In this document: in pieces, positions 26,048 through 32,962 of the stretch
Layout: the number at the start of each line of letters is the position of its first letter
Position numbering within the stretch: the first letter of the stretch is position 1
Source: Clostridiales bacterium
Lineage (GTDB): Bacteria > Bacillota > Clostridia > Oscillospirales > Acutalibacteraceae
Assembly: GCA_022800315.1 (NCBI GenBank)
Contig: JAAWQC010000006.1
Coordinates: forward strand, 1 to 64,000
Length of the DNA stretch: 64,000 nt
Reading direction: 5' to 3'
Program-made: the position numbers and the translations under genes
Notes under the pieces: model-generated
What the model was told of the DNA's origin: nothing
Database searches by the model: none
The model's input: only the letters and a program-made list of their open reading frames with translations

Positions 26048-26862
26048 ATCAGCAGCTTTTCGACCCGTTCCAAACGGTGCCTGTGTTCGTTGCCGGTTTC
26101 CATTGTATAAATTCGGGTGGTATTCACGCTGCTGTGGCCGAGCAAATCGGCCAGACGAACGATGTCCTTATCCACGCTGTAAAATGTTCTGGCAAAGAGA
26201 TGCCGCAGATTGTGTGGAAACACCTTGTTCGGAGATATGCCCGCCCGTTCGCAGAGAAATTTCATGTCCCGCCAGATATTCCGGCGGTTCAGCGGCTTTC
26301 CGTTTCTTGTTACAAAGACTGTTCCGGCTGTAATGCCGGATTTTTTCATATATGGCTGCAACATCTTTTGAATTGACGTGGGGATGAAGATCACCCTCGT
26401 CTTATTTTTGCAGTTCACCACCGCTTTGCCTGCTCGTACTGCTTCCGCCGTAATATATTGCAGCTCGCTTACTCGAATACCGGTGCCGCAGATCGTCTGG
26501 ATCACCAGCGATATCCGGGTGTTTCCGGCTGCTTTCACCAGCCGTTGGTATTCTGCCTTTGTCAGTTCCTTGTCCTCTCGGCTGAAAATCTGCCGCTGAA
26601 TTTTAAGAGACTTCACGCAGCAGTCCTGCAATCCGATAAAACGCAGGAAACAGTTGAGAGCGATCAGCATAGAATTGACGCTGGACGGGGCATACCGTGC
26701 CCTCAGGTACTCTTTATATGCAATAGTTTTCTCTTTGCTGATTGGTCTGTCCGCCAGAAAAGCATAAAAGCAGCGAATATCCCGCCGGTATTTTTCAATG
26801 GTCGCCGCACTTTTTTCTTCTGTAATCAAATACTGTTCAAATTTTGAAATCTGTTCGTCCAT
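26041..26862 (-). CDS. Tyrosine recombinase (XerC/D-like), probable invertase of the adjacent switch
   Basis: 273 residues with an N-terminal SAM-like core-binding domain (about 1-85) and a catalytic domain with all expected residues: R130 in GTGIRVSEL, a lysine in CKNKTRV, H217 and R220 in PHNLRHLF, a histidine in LLGHSS and the nucleophile Y252 in RIYT. It lacks the arm-binding domain of phage integrases, so it suits short core sites such as the neighbouring 22-bp repeats. GGAGG lies 8 bases before the ATG. A role in inverting the segment is inferred from adjacency. Confidence 0.9.
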   Translation of the reverse strand: MDEQISKFEQYLITEEKSAATIEKYRRDIRCFYAFLADRPISKEKTIAYKEYLRARYAPSSVNSMLIALNCFLRFIGLQDCCVKSLKIQRQIFSREDKELTKAEYQRLVKAAGNTRISLVIQTICGTGIRVSELQYITAEAVRAGKAVVNCKNKTRVIFIPTSIQKMLQPYMKKSGITAGTVFVTRNGKPLNRRNIWRDMKFLCERAGISPNKVFPHNLRHLFARTFYSVDKDIVRLADLLGHSSVNTTRIYTMETGNEHRHRLERVEKLLMT

Positions 26863-27017
26863 ATTTCTTTCCTCCACAAGTTTATATATGGTTAGCATTC
26901 CCTTATTTCGTTTTACTATAAGGGGTCGTGGCGGAAAAAAGTGCGGCGGCGGGCCGTGAAGCAAGCCATAAAAAGAGAAATTTTATAAAAAAGCCTTGCT
27001 TTTTCGCCCGTGGTGCG

Positions 27018-27158
27018 TAAGATGTGACTCACATTAATCAGATCTTTAAGGAAGATGCGGCCATGCTGTAAATATCTGAGATTGTAAAGAAAATTGAGGA
27101 AATGTTCGAACTGTTCAACCAGCATTTTTACGGCGAAGAGTCTTTCGGGAGGAAATAA
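27018..27158 (+). pseudogene. Possible remnant of an unknown small protein
   Basis: Two consecutive in-frame pieces separated by one TAA: NQIFKEDAAML and EIVKKIEEMFELFNQHFYGEE, ending FGRK. The helical, charged sequence looks coding rather than random, but there is no clear start. I do not recognise the family. Confidence 0.3.
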
Positions 27159-27332
27159 AAGAAATTGTTAAAAAGTATCCAGGCCAAGATACTTTTTTAC
27201 GATTCCTTTGGTTTTTTACCTTACTTATATAGGGTGGGGTGCAAATCCGGAGCCTTTGGGGTATTCCCGGCAGTCAACTATGCCGCAGGCGAACTTTTTG
27301 GGCCGCCGTATTACCTCGTGAAAATAGAAAAA

Positions 27333-27366
27333 GCCCGGAAACCGTATGAATACACGGTTTTCGGGC
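27333..27366. terminator. Terminator-like hairpin
   Basis: GCCCGGAAACCGT pairs with ACGGTTTTCGGGC around an 8-base loop, in the gap between recombinase and VOC gene. No adjacent gene clearly needs it. Confidence 0.55.
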
Positions 27367-27374
27367 ATAGACGC

Positions 27375-27407
27375 AAAAACAGCCCTCCAAAACGGAAGGC
27401 TGTTTTT
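27375..27407. terminator. Terminator of the VOC gene region
   Basis: AAAAACAGCC pairs with GGCTGTTTTT, with CTCC/GGA pairing inside. T-runs occur on both strands. It lies about 115 bases after the minus-strand VOC gene. Confidence 0.7.
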
Positions 27408-27465
27408 ATATCAAAGTTTACGCTTTGATTTGTGAGAGGCACATAAAAAAGATAATTCCGGCTTT

Positions 27466-27487
27466 TCGGAGGTGGGAGTTGAACCCA
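27466..27487 (-). other. tRNA-like 3' fragment (T-arm plus acceptor strand)
   Basis: On the minus strand TGGG-TTCAACT-CCCA forms a T stem and canonical 7-base T loop, followed by CCTCCGA. No 5' half or matching acceptor strand is upstream. It could be an attachment-site scar or chance. Confidence 0.3.
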
Positions 27488-27521
27488 AACAAATACAACT
27501 GATGTGCATTTGATGAATAAA

Positions 27522-27902
27522 CTATTCATTGTAATACAGTGCCCAACAAACACCAAATTTATCTACTACTAGTCCTAACAACGTTGCCCACGGAAAAGGT
27601 CCTTCTAAACTACAATTTAAAGATTGTGCAGAAAGAATATCATATGCCTTTTTCAAATCGTTCTCACTGTCAAAATGAAATTCACAGCACATTGCGTTTT
27701 CAATGATTTTATCAACTTTTTCACCCGGGGCTAGGAGAATTTTAATTCCATCCAAGTCCATTACAATGTGAATATCTTTGCCATCTGGCGGTATATTCTC
27801 AGAAATCTTTTTAGCATGAAAAGCTTGTTGATACATTTCAAAGGCTTCAATTCTTTCTTCATTTGTCTTCCCGATGTTAAAAGCCATCGCAAATTTTCCC
27901 AT
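27522..27902 (-). CDS. VOC-superfamily protein (PhnB/glyoxalase-like)
   Basis: 126 residues of the vicinal-oxygen-chelate type. Paired beta-alpha-beta units, YQQAFHAKKI near the start and the closing VVDKFGVCWALYYNE are characteristic of PhnB-like proteins. Metal ligands are not obvious and the substrate is unknown; many such proteins bind drugs or small metabolites. GGAGG lies 7 bases before the ATG. Its codon use is clearly AT-rich compared with the housekeeping genes to the right, so it belongs to the transferred stretch that ends at the tRNA-Ser gene. Confidence 0.8.
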   Translation of the reverse strand: MGKFAMAFNIGKTNEERIEAFEMYQQAFHAKKISENIPPDGKDIHIVMDLDGIKILLAPGEKVDKIIENAMCCEFHFDSENDLKKAYDILSAQSLNCSLEGPFPWATLLGLVVDKFGVCWALYYNE

Positions 27903-27955
27903 ATTGTTTCCTCCAAAACTAATATAAATAACGGATTATTATATTATACAAAAAC

Positions 27956-28000
27956 AAAAAGCACAACACAGGAGTTTAACTCCACAATGCTGTGCTTTTT
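27956..28000 (-). terminator. Terminator after tRNA-Ser(GCT)
   Basis: AAAAAGCACA pairs with TGTGCTTTTT, with extra pairing inside (GGAGTT/AACTCC), directly downstream of the minus-strand tRNA. Confidence 0.8.
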
Positions 28001-28001
28001 C

Positions 28002-28092
28002 TGGCGGAGAAGGAGGGACTCGAACCCTCGCGCCAGTTGCCCGGCCTACGCCCTTAGCAGGGGCGCCTCGTCACCAACTTGAGTACTTCTCC
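28002..28092 (-). tRNA. tRNA-Ser (GCT)
   Basis: 91 nt including encoded CCA. Acceptor stem GGAGAAG/CTTCTCC, anticodon stem-loop CGCCC-CTGCTAA-GGGCG, a long variable arm and T arm GAGGG-TTCGAGT-CCCTC. It reads AGC/AGU codons and marks the right edge of the AT-rich island. Confidence 0.95.
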
Positions 28093-28099
28093 GTATGGT

Positions 28100-28130
28100 A
28101 AAACCGCGTGTGGTAAACAGGCGGTTTTAT
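28100..28130 (-). terminator. Terminator-like hairpin after ddh
   Basis: AAAACCGC pairs with GCGGTTTT just downstream of the dehydrogenase stop and upstream of tRNA-Ser(GCT). Confidence 0.6.
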
Positions 28131-28149
28131 CTATTCAATTGTTAAGGAA

Positions 28150-29034
28150 TCAGACAAGCCGTCGAATCAGGGATTCCCGCTCGCCCGCCAAAAGGTCGAT
28201 GGGGGGGAGCTCAATCATGGTGTAACATCCGGGCGTCTGCTTTTTGACGGCGCGGGCGGCGGCCACCAGGATCTGGCCGGTGAGGGCGGGGTTGTTGATG
28301 CTCATCTGAAAGCGCATATTCTGATTCTGAGTAGAACCGGAGACACCTTTGCGGGTGAGATCGACGCCGTGTCCCATATCCTTGAGCGCATCCACGCTTT
28401 CCACCGCGATGACATGGGTCTCATCGTGGATGAAGTAGGGATCGGCCTTGATCGCGGCGGCGGCCGTTTCGTAATCGGCGCCGGGCTCCAGCTCGATGTA
28501 CACCATGCGGCGATGGAGACCGGTACCAACGGGGATGGTCATGGACAGGGCGTTTTTAACACCGGCGATCGCTTTGACAGCCACGGTGTGACCCATGCTC
28601 ATACCAGGGCCGAAGTTGGTATAGGTAAGGCCTTTGGGAGCCATGGCTTCCAGAATGGCCCGCACCATGGAATCGGTGCCGGGGTCCCAGCCGGCGGACA
28701 TGACAGCCGCCGTACCGTTTGCTTTGGCCACCGCGTCAAGGCGCTGGCGGACCTCATACACCGAGGAGTGGATGTCGTAGCTGTCCACCGTGCAGATCCC
28801 TTTCGCCAGCAGATCGGCGGCGAGATCGGGGACGGCGCGGCTTGGGGAACAGAGGATGGCCACATCCACGGGGAGAAGGGCATCGATCGACCGAGCCACC
28901 GGGATATTCCCCAGTGCGCCGGGCTCCAGCGATCCGCTGACGACGCCGGCGATTTCGAAATCGGGGCTTTCCTTCAGCGCGTCCAGAGCGAAATGACCAA
29001 TGTTTCCATATCCGTAAACGACGGCTCTCAGCAT
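28150..29034 (-). CDS. ddh: meso-Diaminopimelate D-dehydrogenase
   Basis: NADPH-dependent enzyme that reductively aminates tetrahydrodipicolinate to meso-diaminopimelate in one step, feeding lysine and peptidoglycan synthesis. The 294-residue protein shows a Rossmann start (VVYGYGNIGHFAL), SAGWDPGTDSM, the substrate loop GPGMSMGHTVAVKAI and GTGLHRRMVYIELEPG, all marks of this family. The ATG chosen lies 8 bases after AAAGGA; the ATG three codons earlier overlaps that site. Flanked by two tRNA-Ser genes on the same strand. Confidence 0.9.
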   Translation of the reverse strand: MLRAVVYGYGNIGHFALDALKESPDFEIAGVVSGSLEPGALGNIPVARSIDALLPVDVAILCSPSRAVPDLAADLLAKGICTVDSYDIHSSVYEVRQRLDAVAKANGTAAVMSAGWDPGTDSMVRAILEAMAPKGLTYTNFGPGMSMGHTVAVKAIAGVKNALSMTIPVGTGLHRRMVYIELEPGADYETAAAAIKADPYFIHDETHVIAVESVDALKDMGHGVDLTRKGVSGSTQNQNMRFQMSINNPALTGQILVAAARAVKKQTPGCYTMIELPPIDLLAGERESLIRRLV

Positions 29035-29087
29035 GTAGTCCATCCTTTGCTGTTAACGTGTGTCCGCCAGCACTGGCGGGAAAAGTG

Positions 29088-29174
29088 TGGCGGAGAGGAA
29101 GGGATTCGAACCCTTGGCTCTGACGAGTCACTGGTTTTCAAGACCAGCTCCTTAAACCGCTCGGACACCTCTCC
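29088..29174 (-). tRNA. tRNA-Ser (TGA)
   Basis: 87 nt with encoded CCA. Acceptor GGAGAGG/CCTCTCC, anticodon arm CTGGT-CTTGAAA-ACCAG, long variable arm and T arm AAGGG-TTCGAAT-CCCTT. It reads UCN codons. Confidence 0.95.
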
Positions 29175-29192
29175 ATTTTGCTGACGCAGATC

Positions 29193-29221
29193 ATAATAGC
29201 ATGTTTGATTCCTGCTGTCAA
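29193..29221 (-). promoter_or_regulatory. Promoter of tRNA-Ser(TGA)
   Basis: On the minus strand TTGACA, 17-base spacer, TATTAT, ending 18 bases before the tRNA. Confidence 0.85.
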
Positions 29222-29334
29222 TCGCTGGATGAGAGGTTTCTCGCAGAATTGACAGAAAACGGACTTCCCGTTTCTATAAAGCTGGCCTGCCTGTTCCTGT
29301 GACAAATATACCGGCGGCGTATGCGGAAGCAGCA

Positions 29335-29925
29335 TCAGCGCAGGTCTATCACGATCTCCGTATCGTTTCGACGGGATTCGGCGCTGCCGGTCAGGACGGC
29401 GAGAACGCTGCGGTAGAGCAGGACCGGATCGGTGAGGAAATGTTCACGAATCAACTGGGCCTGCAGGTCGTCCGCCACCTTGAGGCTGAGGGAGAGCAGC
29501 GGCGCGCCGTCGTCCTTGACGGTACAGGTGACCGTAATGCCGTTTTCCAGCTTCTCCATCGTGACGGTATTCTCCCGCTCCCGCCGGATGCGGGTAAGCA
29601 GCTGAAGGGCGGCTTTGACCGAACGCTCCCGCAGGGTATACGGGATCAGGCCGGACAGGGTCGAGGCGGCCTGACGGCCCGTGTCGGTTAGGTCGAGGCG
29701 GCCGTCGGCATCTTCGGTCAGGTTCTCCAGACGGAGGAGTTCGTCGATGGCCCCCCCGGTTTCAAAAAAGTTGGCCATGCCGCCGCCGGCGATGATATCG
29801 AGCACAGCCTGACGGGGCATGGGCTCCCCCGCGCCGTTGAGCATGTAACAAATCAGAATTTTAATTTCCTGTGACGAATACAGGCCACCGGGTTCCACTC
29901 CGGCGGAAAAAGCGTCGTTATTCAT
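29335..29925 (-). CDS. DUF4364 family protein
   Basis: 196 residues matching the DUF4364 pattern of Clostridia. The start has a winged-helix-like arrangement (SSQEIKILICYMLNGAG ... ANFFETGGAIDELLRLENL ... YTLRERSVKAALQLLTRIR, quoted in parts), which suggests a DNA-binding or regulatory role. A beta-rich C-terminal half follows (NGITVTCTVKDDG). The function is not established. GGAGG lies 5 bases before the ATG. It is divergent from the lipoprotein gene and in its own transcription unit. Confidence 0.78.
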   Translation of the reverse strand: MNNDAFSAGVEPGGLYSSQEIKILICYMLNGAGEPMPRQAVLDIIAGGGMANFFETGGAIDELLRLENLTEDADGRLDLTDTGRQAASTLSGLIPYTLRERSVKAALQLLTRIRRERENTVTMEKLENGITVTCTVKDDGAPLLSLSLKVADDLQAQLIREHFLTDPVLLYRSVLAVLTGSAESRRNDTEIVIDLR

Positions 29926-30083
29926 GGTATCCTCCGCATGTGTCTTTGCTATTCACTTTACCATAAATCATGTGAAAAATACAGTGGTGAATTCCGACAA
30001 GGTTGGTGCGGGAGACCTCTTTCTTTTGGTTTCTCCTGCGGGAAGGACCTCTGGGAATGATTCCCTGCCACCGGGGGGAGCCC

Positions 30084-30112
30084 TTGTCGTCTTCGGCGGA
30101 TTCTGCTATAAT
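30084..30112 (+). promoter_or_regulatory. Promoter of the lipoprotein gene
   Basis: TTGTCG, 17-base spacer, perfect TATAAT, 46 bases before the ATG. Confidence 0.8.
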
Positions 30113-30158
30113 ACAACTGCATACAACACGAACATTTGGTTCTGAAAGGAGCTTATTT

Positions 30159-30689
30159 ATGCACCGTCACGGTCGTTTACTGCCGCTGATAGCGGTTGGG
30201 CTGGCCGGCCTGCTCTTAGCCGCCGGCCTTACCGGCTGTTCGGAGGGCAAGCCGGCGGACGAGCCTTCCTCCAGCACGCTGACGACGGTCAGTGTGCCCC
30301 CGGCCATCGATGTGGACATCATCCAGCTGCTGCCGGCGGAGCAGGTGGCTTCCGTCTTGGGGGTGGAGTCGGTTACGTCGCAGATATATGAGGAAGGCAC
30401 CTGGGTGAATTACGCTTCTGACGACAGGCTGACCACGGCGGATATCCATCTGAACAAATGCGACCGGGAAGTGTACGACGCCACCCTGTCCCTTTATACC
30501 GATCTGGCGGAGGCGCCCAACATCGGGGACACAGGCAGCTGGAGCCCTTCGACCAGGGAGCTGCTGGTATATGGACAGGGATATATGATCGGCATCGTGA
30601 CCGATAAGCCGGAGGCGGACGACGACAACATGCTGGTGGCCTCCCGCGATCTGGCGGCCCGCCTGCTGGAGGCGCTGGCCAGCCGATGA
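30159..30689 (+). CDS. Predicted lipoprotein of unknown function
   Basis: 176 residues with a signal peptide and lipobox LTGC (about residues 22-25), so the mature protein is lipid-anchored on the outer face of the membrane. The body has no motif I recognise. It is acidic and ends DLAARLLEALASR. The layout (IDIIQLLPAEQVASVLG, then short beta segments) resembles small extracytoplasmic domains that bind a partner. AAAGGAG precedes the ATG by 8 bases. A single-gene unit with its own promoter and a strong terminator. Confidence 0.75.
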   Translation: MHRHGRLLPLIAVGLAGLLLAAGLTGCSEGKPADEPSSSTLTTVSVPPAIDVDIIQLLPAEQVASVLGVESVTSQIYEEGTWVNYASDDRLTTADIHLNKCDREVYDATLSLYTDLAEAPNIGDTGSWSPSTRELLVYGQGYMIGIVTDKPEADDDNMLVASRDLAARLLEALASR

Positions 30690-30704
30690 CCGTAAAAGAG
30701 AAGA

Positions 30705-30741
30705 GCCGGCGGACTACGAAAAAGTAGTTCGCCGGCCTTTT
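30705..30741. terminator. Bidirectional terminator
   Basis: GCCGGCGGACTAC pairs with GTAGTTCGCCGGC (one mismatch), loop GAAAAA, then CTTTT. It lies between the convergent lipoprotein and RNHCP genes. Confidence 0.85.
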
Positions 30742-30770
30742 GTCTGTCTGGACACAGTTTATCCGGATGC

Positions 30771-31196
30771 TCACGTCAGCTTCCCGTCACCGGCCATCAG
30801 CGCGGTCATCTCTTCAATTTTTTCAAGAGGGAAGGGCGGAAGCGCCACGGGTTTCATGGCGATGGACATCAGTTTCATCGGATTGTCATCCGCCGCTATG
30901 CGGTTGGAAGAAAGCTCCCCGCACTGGCGGCAACGATGAATGACCGCCCATTCGCCATTTTTGCGCGCCCACACGGCGATGGGCTCCATAATGCCGCCGC
31001 AGCCGGATTCACGGTCGCCCGGTTCTATGTCCACATGAAGGCTGCTCAGGCAGTTCGGGCAATGGTTGCGATGGCTGCTTCCGGCGCCTGCCGGCACCAC
31101 CGGCCTGCCGCATACCTTACAGGTAAAGCTGTCGCCGCACGGGTGAGTTTTATAATATCCTTTTTGGAATTGTTTCCGTTTGTTTTCTCTATTCAC
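30771..31196 (-). CDS. RNHCP-domain zinc-binding protein
   Basis: 141 residues with the eponymous motif SSHRNHCPNCL and paired cysteines CKVCG, CPNC, CGG and CRQCG, consistent with a zinc-ribbon protein of the RNHCP family. The family's function is unknown; nucleic-acid binding is a reasonable guess only. Translation starts at GTG, 8 bases after AGGAGG. It lies downstream of the TetR gene, with a hairpin between them. Confidence 0.82.
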   Translation of the reverse strand: MNRENKRKQFQKGYYKTHPCGDSFTCKVCGRPVVPAGAGSSHRNHCPNCLSSLHVDIEPGDRESGCGGIMEPIAVWARKNGEWAVIHRCRQCGELSSNRIAADDNPMKLMSIAMKPVALPPFPLEKIEEMTALMAGDGKLT

Positions 31197-31230
31197 GAGA
31201 ATATCCTCCTAAAAGTTTACAGATCCTTTT

Positions 31231-31268
31231 GGGAGGTTTGGCAGAGTTGATTTTTACGCAAACCTCCC
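31231..31268 (-). terminator. Hairpin between tetR-type gene and RNHCP gene
   Basis: GGGAGGTTTG pairs with CAAACCTCCC around an 18-base loop, 55 bases after the regulator stop. Confidence 0.55.
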
Positions 31269-31323
31269 GGTCAGCGCACAATCTCCAGCCATATACGTTT
31301 TTTCATAAAGCCTTACTCCTGTT

Positions 31324-31947
31324 TTACAGATGGATACGAACCGCGTTGTTTTGGATAAAGCGGTCAATGTGTTCCGACAGTCTTCTTTCGGCGTCGGCAT
31401 CGCCGATATCCGCGTCGGACATATGGATGAGCAGAAACAGCGGCGCAAAATACTCGATGGCAAGCTGCCGGGGATCGTTTTTTTTCAGGGTCCCGGCAGC
31501 CATCATTTCCCGGAAGATGTCTTCCATATAGCGGACAGGGCCGCCCACAATACAGTTGTGATACCGTTCATTCATTTCGGGATTGCGGTATTGTTCCAGC
31601 GCCAGCATTTTACGCAGGTTGGAGGTAAACTCATCCTCTGTCCAAAATCGGTATTGGGCGAGCGTAAACTGTTTGAGATTCTCGAGCTCTGTCTTGCGAT
31701 ACGGCTCCGGTGTGTCCGCAAAGGATTCCGCCGGTACGGCGTATGCCTGCGCCCGCTCCCGGTCCAGCTCAAAAATGCGGGCTACGATGCTGTCAAAAAT
31801 ATCCCGTTTACTGTGATAGTGCCGATACAGCGCACCTTTGGTCATACCCAGCTCTCCGGCGATCTTACTGACCGAGACCGCTTCGTAGCCGTCACGTGCG
31901 AACAGCCGAAGCGCCGTCATCGCTATTTGTTCCCTTGTGTCCGCCAT
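31324..31947 (-). CDS. TetR/AcrR-family transcriptional regulator
   Basis: 207 residues. The N-terminal helix-turn-helix (about 5-52) reads AMTALRLFARDGYEAVSVSKIAGELGMTKGALYRHYHSKRDIF in parts, the textbook TetR pattern. The C-terminal ligand domain is of the type seen in multidrug-responsive members. A longer frame runs upstream, but the chosen ATG has AGGAGG 9 bases before and follows a consensus promoter. A 20-bp-arm palindrome over that promoter indicates tight autoregulation. No obvious target gene, such as a pump, is adjacent on either side. Confidence 0.9.
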   Translation of the reverse strand: MADTREQIAMTALRLFARDGYEAVSVSKIAGELGMTKGALYRHYHSKRDIFDSIVARIFELDRERAQAYAVPAESFADTPEPYRKTELENLKQFTLAQYRFWTEDEFTSNLRKMLALEQYRNPEMNERYHNCIVGGPVRYMEDIFREMMAAGTLKKNDPRQLAIEYFAPLFLLIHMSDADIGDADAERRLSEHIDRFIQNNAVRIHL

Positions 31948-31965
31948 CCTCGGAGGCCTCCTGCG

Positions 31966-32016
31966 AAGTAAACGATCGTTCACTACCATTATAGTGAACG
32001 ATCGTTTACTTGTCAA
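31966..32016 (-). promoter_or_regulatory. Consensus promoter overlapped by a TetR-type operator
   Basis: On the minus strand TTGACA (32016-32011), 17-base spacer, TATAAT (31993-31988). Perfect 20-bp inverted arms at 31966-31985 and 31992-32011 each hold the palindrome AACGATCGTT. One arm fills the promoter spacer, so a bound repressor would block RNA polymerase. Confidence 0.92.
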
Positions 32017-32092
32017 GGTGCAATCGGCGGTTTTGGAGGAGATAATGGGGAAACAGTCAGTCTTCCCACCGGCATCGCCTGTTATGGGCTGT

Positions 32093-32872
32093 TTATAGTA
32101 AATCGTCCGGCGCGATGCCAAAGAGGCGGCAGGCGTTTTCCCGCGTGAGCGCATAGATATCGTCGGGGGATACGCCGCGGATATCCGCGAGGCGTGCGGC
32201 GGTATGCGCGAGGTAGTCGGAACGGTTCCGTTTGCCGCGGAGGGGGACGGGAGTCATATACGGCGCGTCGGTTTCCAGCAGCAGTCGGTCGGGGGGGATC
32301 GCCGCCGCCACCTGAACCGGCCGCCGTGCGTTTTTGAAGGTGACCGCTCCGCCAAGGCCGATATACATGCCCAGCCGCACGATCTCCTTCGCCATTTCGG
32401 CGCTGCCGCTGAAGCAGTGGACCACCCCCTTCGGCTGATAGCGGCGCAGCAGGCGAAAGACATCCTCGTGGGCGTCCCGGTCGTGGACGATGACCGGGAG
32501 GTCAAGCTCCTTTGCCAGCGCCAGCTGTTCCTCAAACCAATCCGCCTGCAGGTCGCGGGCCGGTTCGTCGTAGTGGTAGTCAAGGCCGATTTCCCCAATA
32601 GCGACGACGCGGGGATGGCCGGCCAACCGTTTGATCTCCTCCAGTTCGGAGAGGTCAGCTCTGCCTGCCTCCTGCGGGTGGACGCCCACCGCGGCCCAGA
32701 AATACGGATAGCGTTCCGACAGGGCGATCCCCCGTCGGGAAGAGGCGAGATCACTGGCGGCGTTGACCACGGCGCACACATTCTGGCAGGGGAGGGCGGC
32801 CAGCAATTCCTCCCGGTCCTCGTCAAAGGCCTCGTCGTCGTAATGGGCATGAGAATCAAAAATAGCGTTCAT
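32093..32872 (-). CDS. tatD: TatD-family metal-dependent hydrolase (DNase)
   Basis: 259 residues with the family's metal ligands: FDSHAH (D6, H8, H10), GEIGLDYH, VIVHDRDA, VVHCFSG and LLLETDAPYMTP. TatD proteins are 3'-5' exonucleases or D-aminoacyl-type hydrolases with a TIM barrel. It follows metG on the same strand, a very common bacterial pairing, although a terminator-like hairpin separates the two. AAAGGA lies 9 bases before the ATG. Confidence 0.92.
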   Translation of the reverse strand: MNAIFDSHAHYDDEAFDEDREELLAALPCQNVCAVVNAASDLASSRRGIALSERYPYFWAAVGVHPQEAGRADLSELEEIKRLAGHPRVVAIGEIGLDYHYDEPARDLQADWFEEQLALAKELDLPVIVHDRDAHEDVFRLLRRYQPKGVVHCFSGSAEMAKEIVRLGMYIGLGGAVTFKNARRPVQVAAAIPPDRLLLETDAPYMTPVPLRGKRNRSDYLAHTAARLADIRGVSPDDIYALTRENACRLFGIAPDDLL

Positions 32873-32903
32873 ATCGTCGTATCCTTTCCTGATCGGGAGA
32901 GAA

Positions 32904-32942
32904 AACCCGTCCGCCCCTGCCGATGAACAGGGAGGACGGGTT
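32904..32942 (-). terminator. Terminator after metG
   Basis: AACCCGTCC pairs with GGACGGGTT and CCCTG with CAGGG around a short loop. T-rich sequence follows on the minus strand. Confidence 0.7.
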
Positions 32943-32962
32943 ATTTTTTCACAGGGAACCGT

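Larger units (their letters stand above)
26863..27521. other. Gene-poor region with hairpins and coding debris
   Basis: 659 bases. It contains the recombinase leader and a plus-strand frame (about 27018-27158) that reads HINQIFKEDAAML, a stop, then ISEIVKKIEEMFELFNQHFYG to a second stop, which looks like a decayed gene end. Two strong hairpins and a tRNA-like T-arm fragment follow. No intact gene is supported. Confidence 0.5.

Noticed and set aside
27236-27290. Second cobalamin-riboswitch-like core (GGTGCAAATCC)
   Set aside because: Only this short core matches; there is no closing P1 helix, no preceding GGGAA segment, and no downstream B12 gene in either direction.
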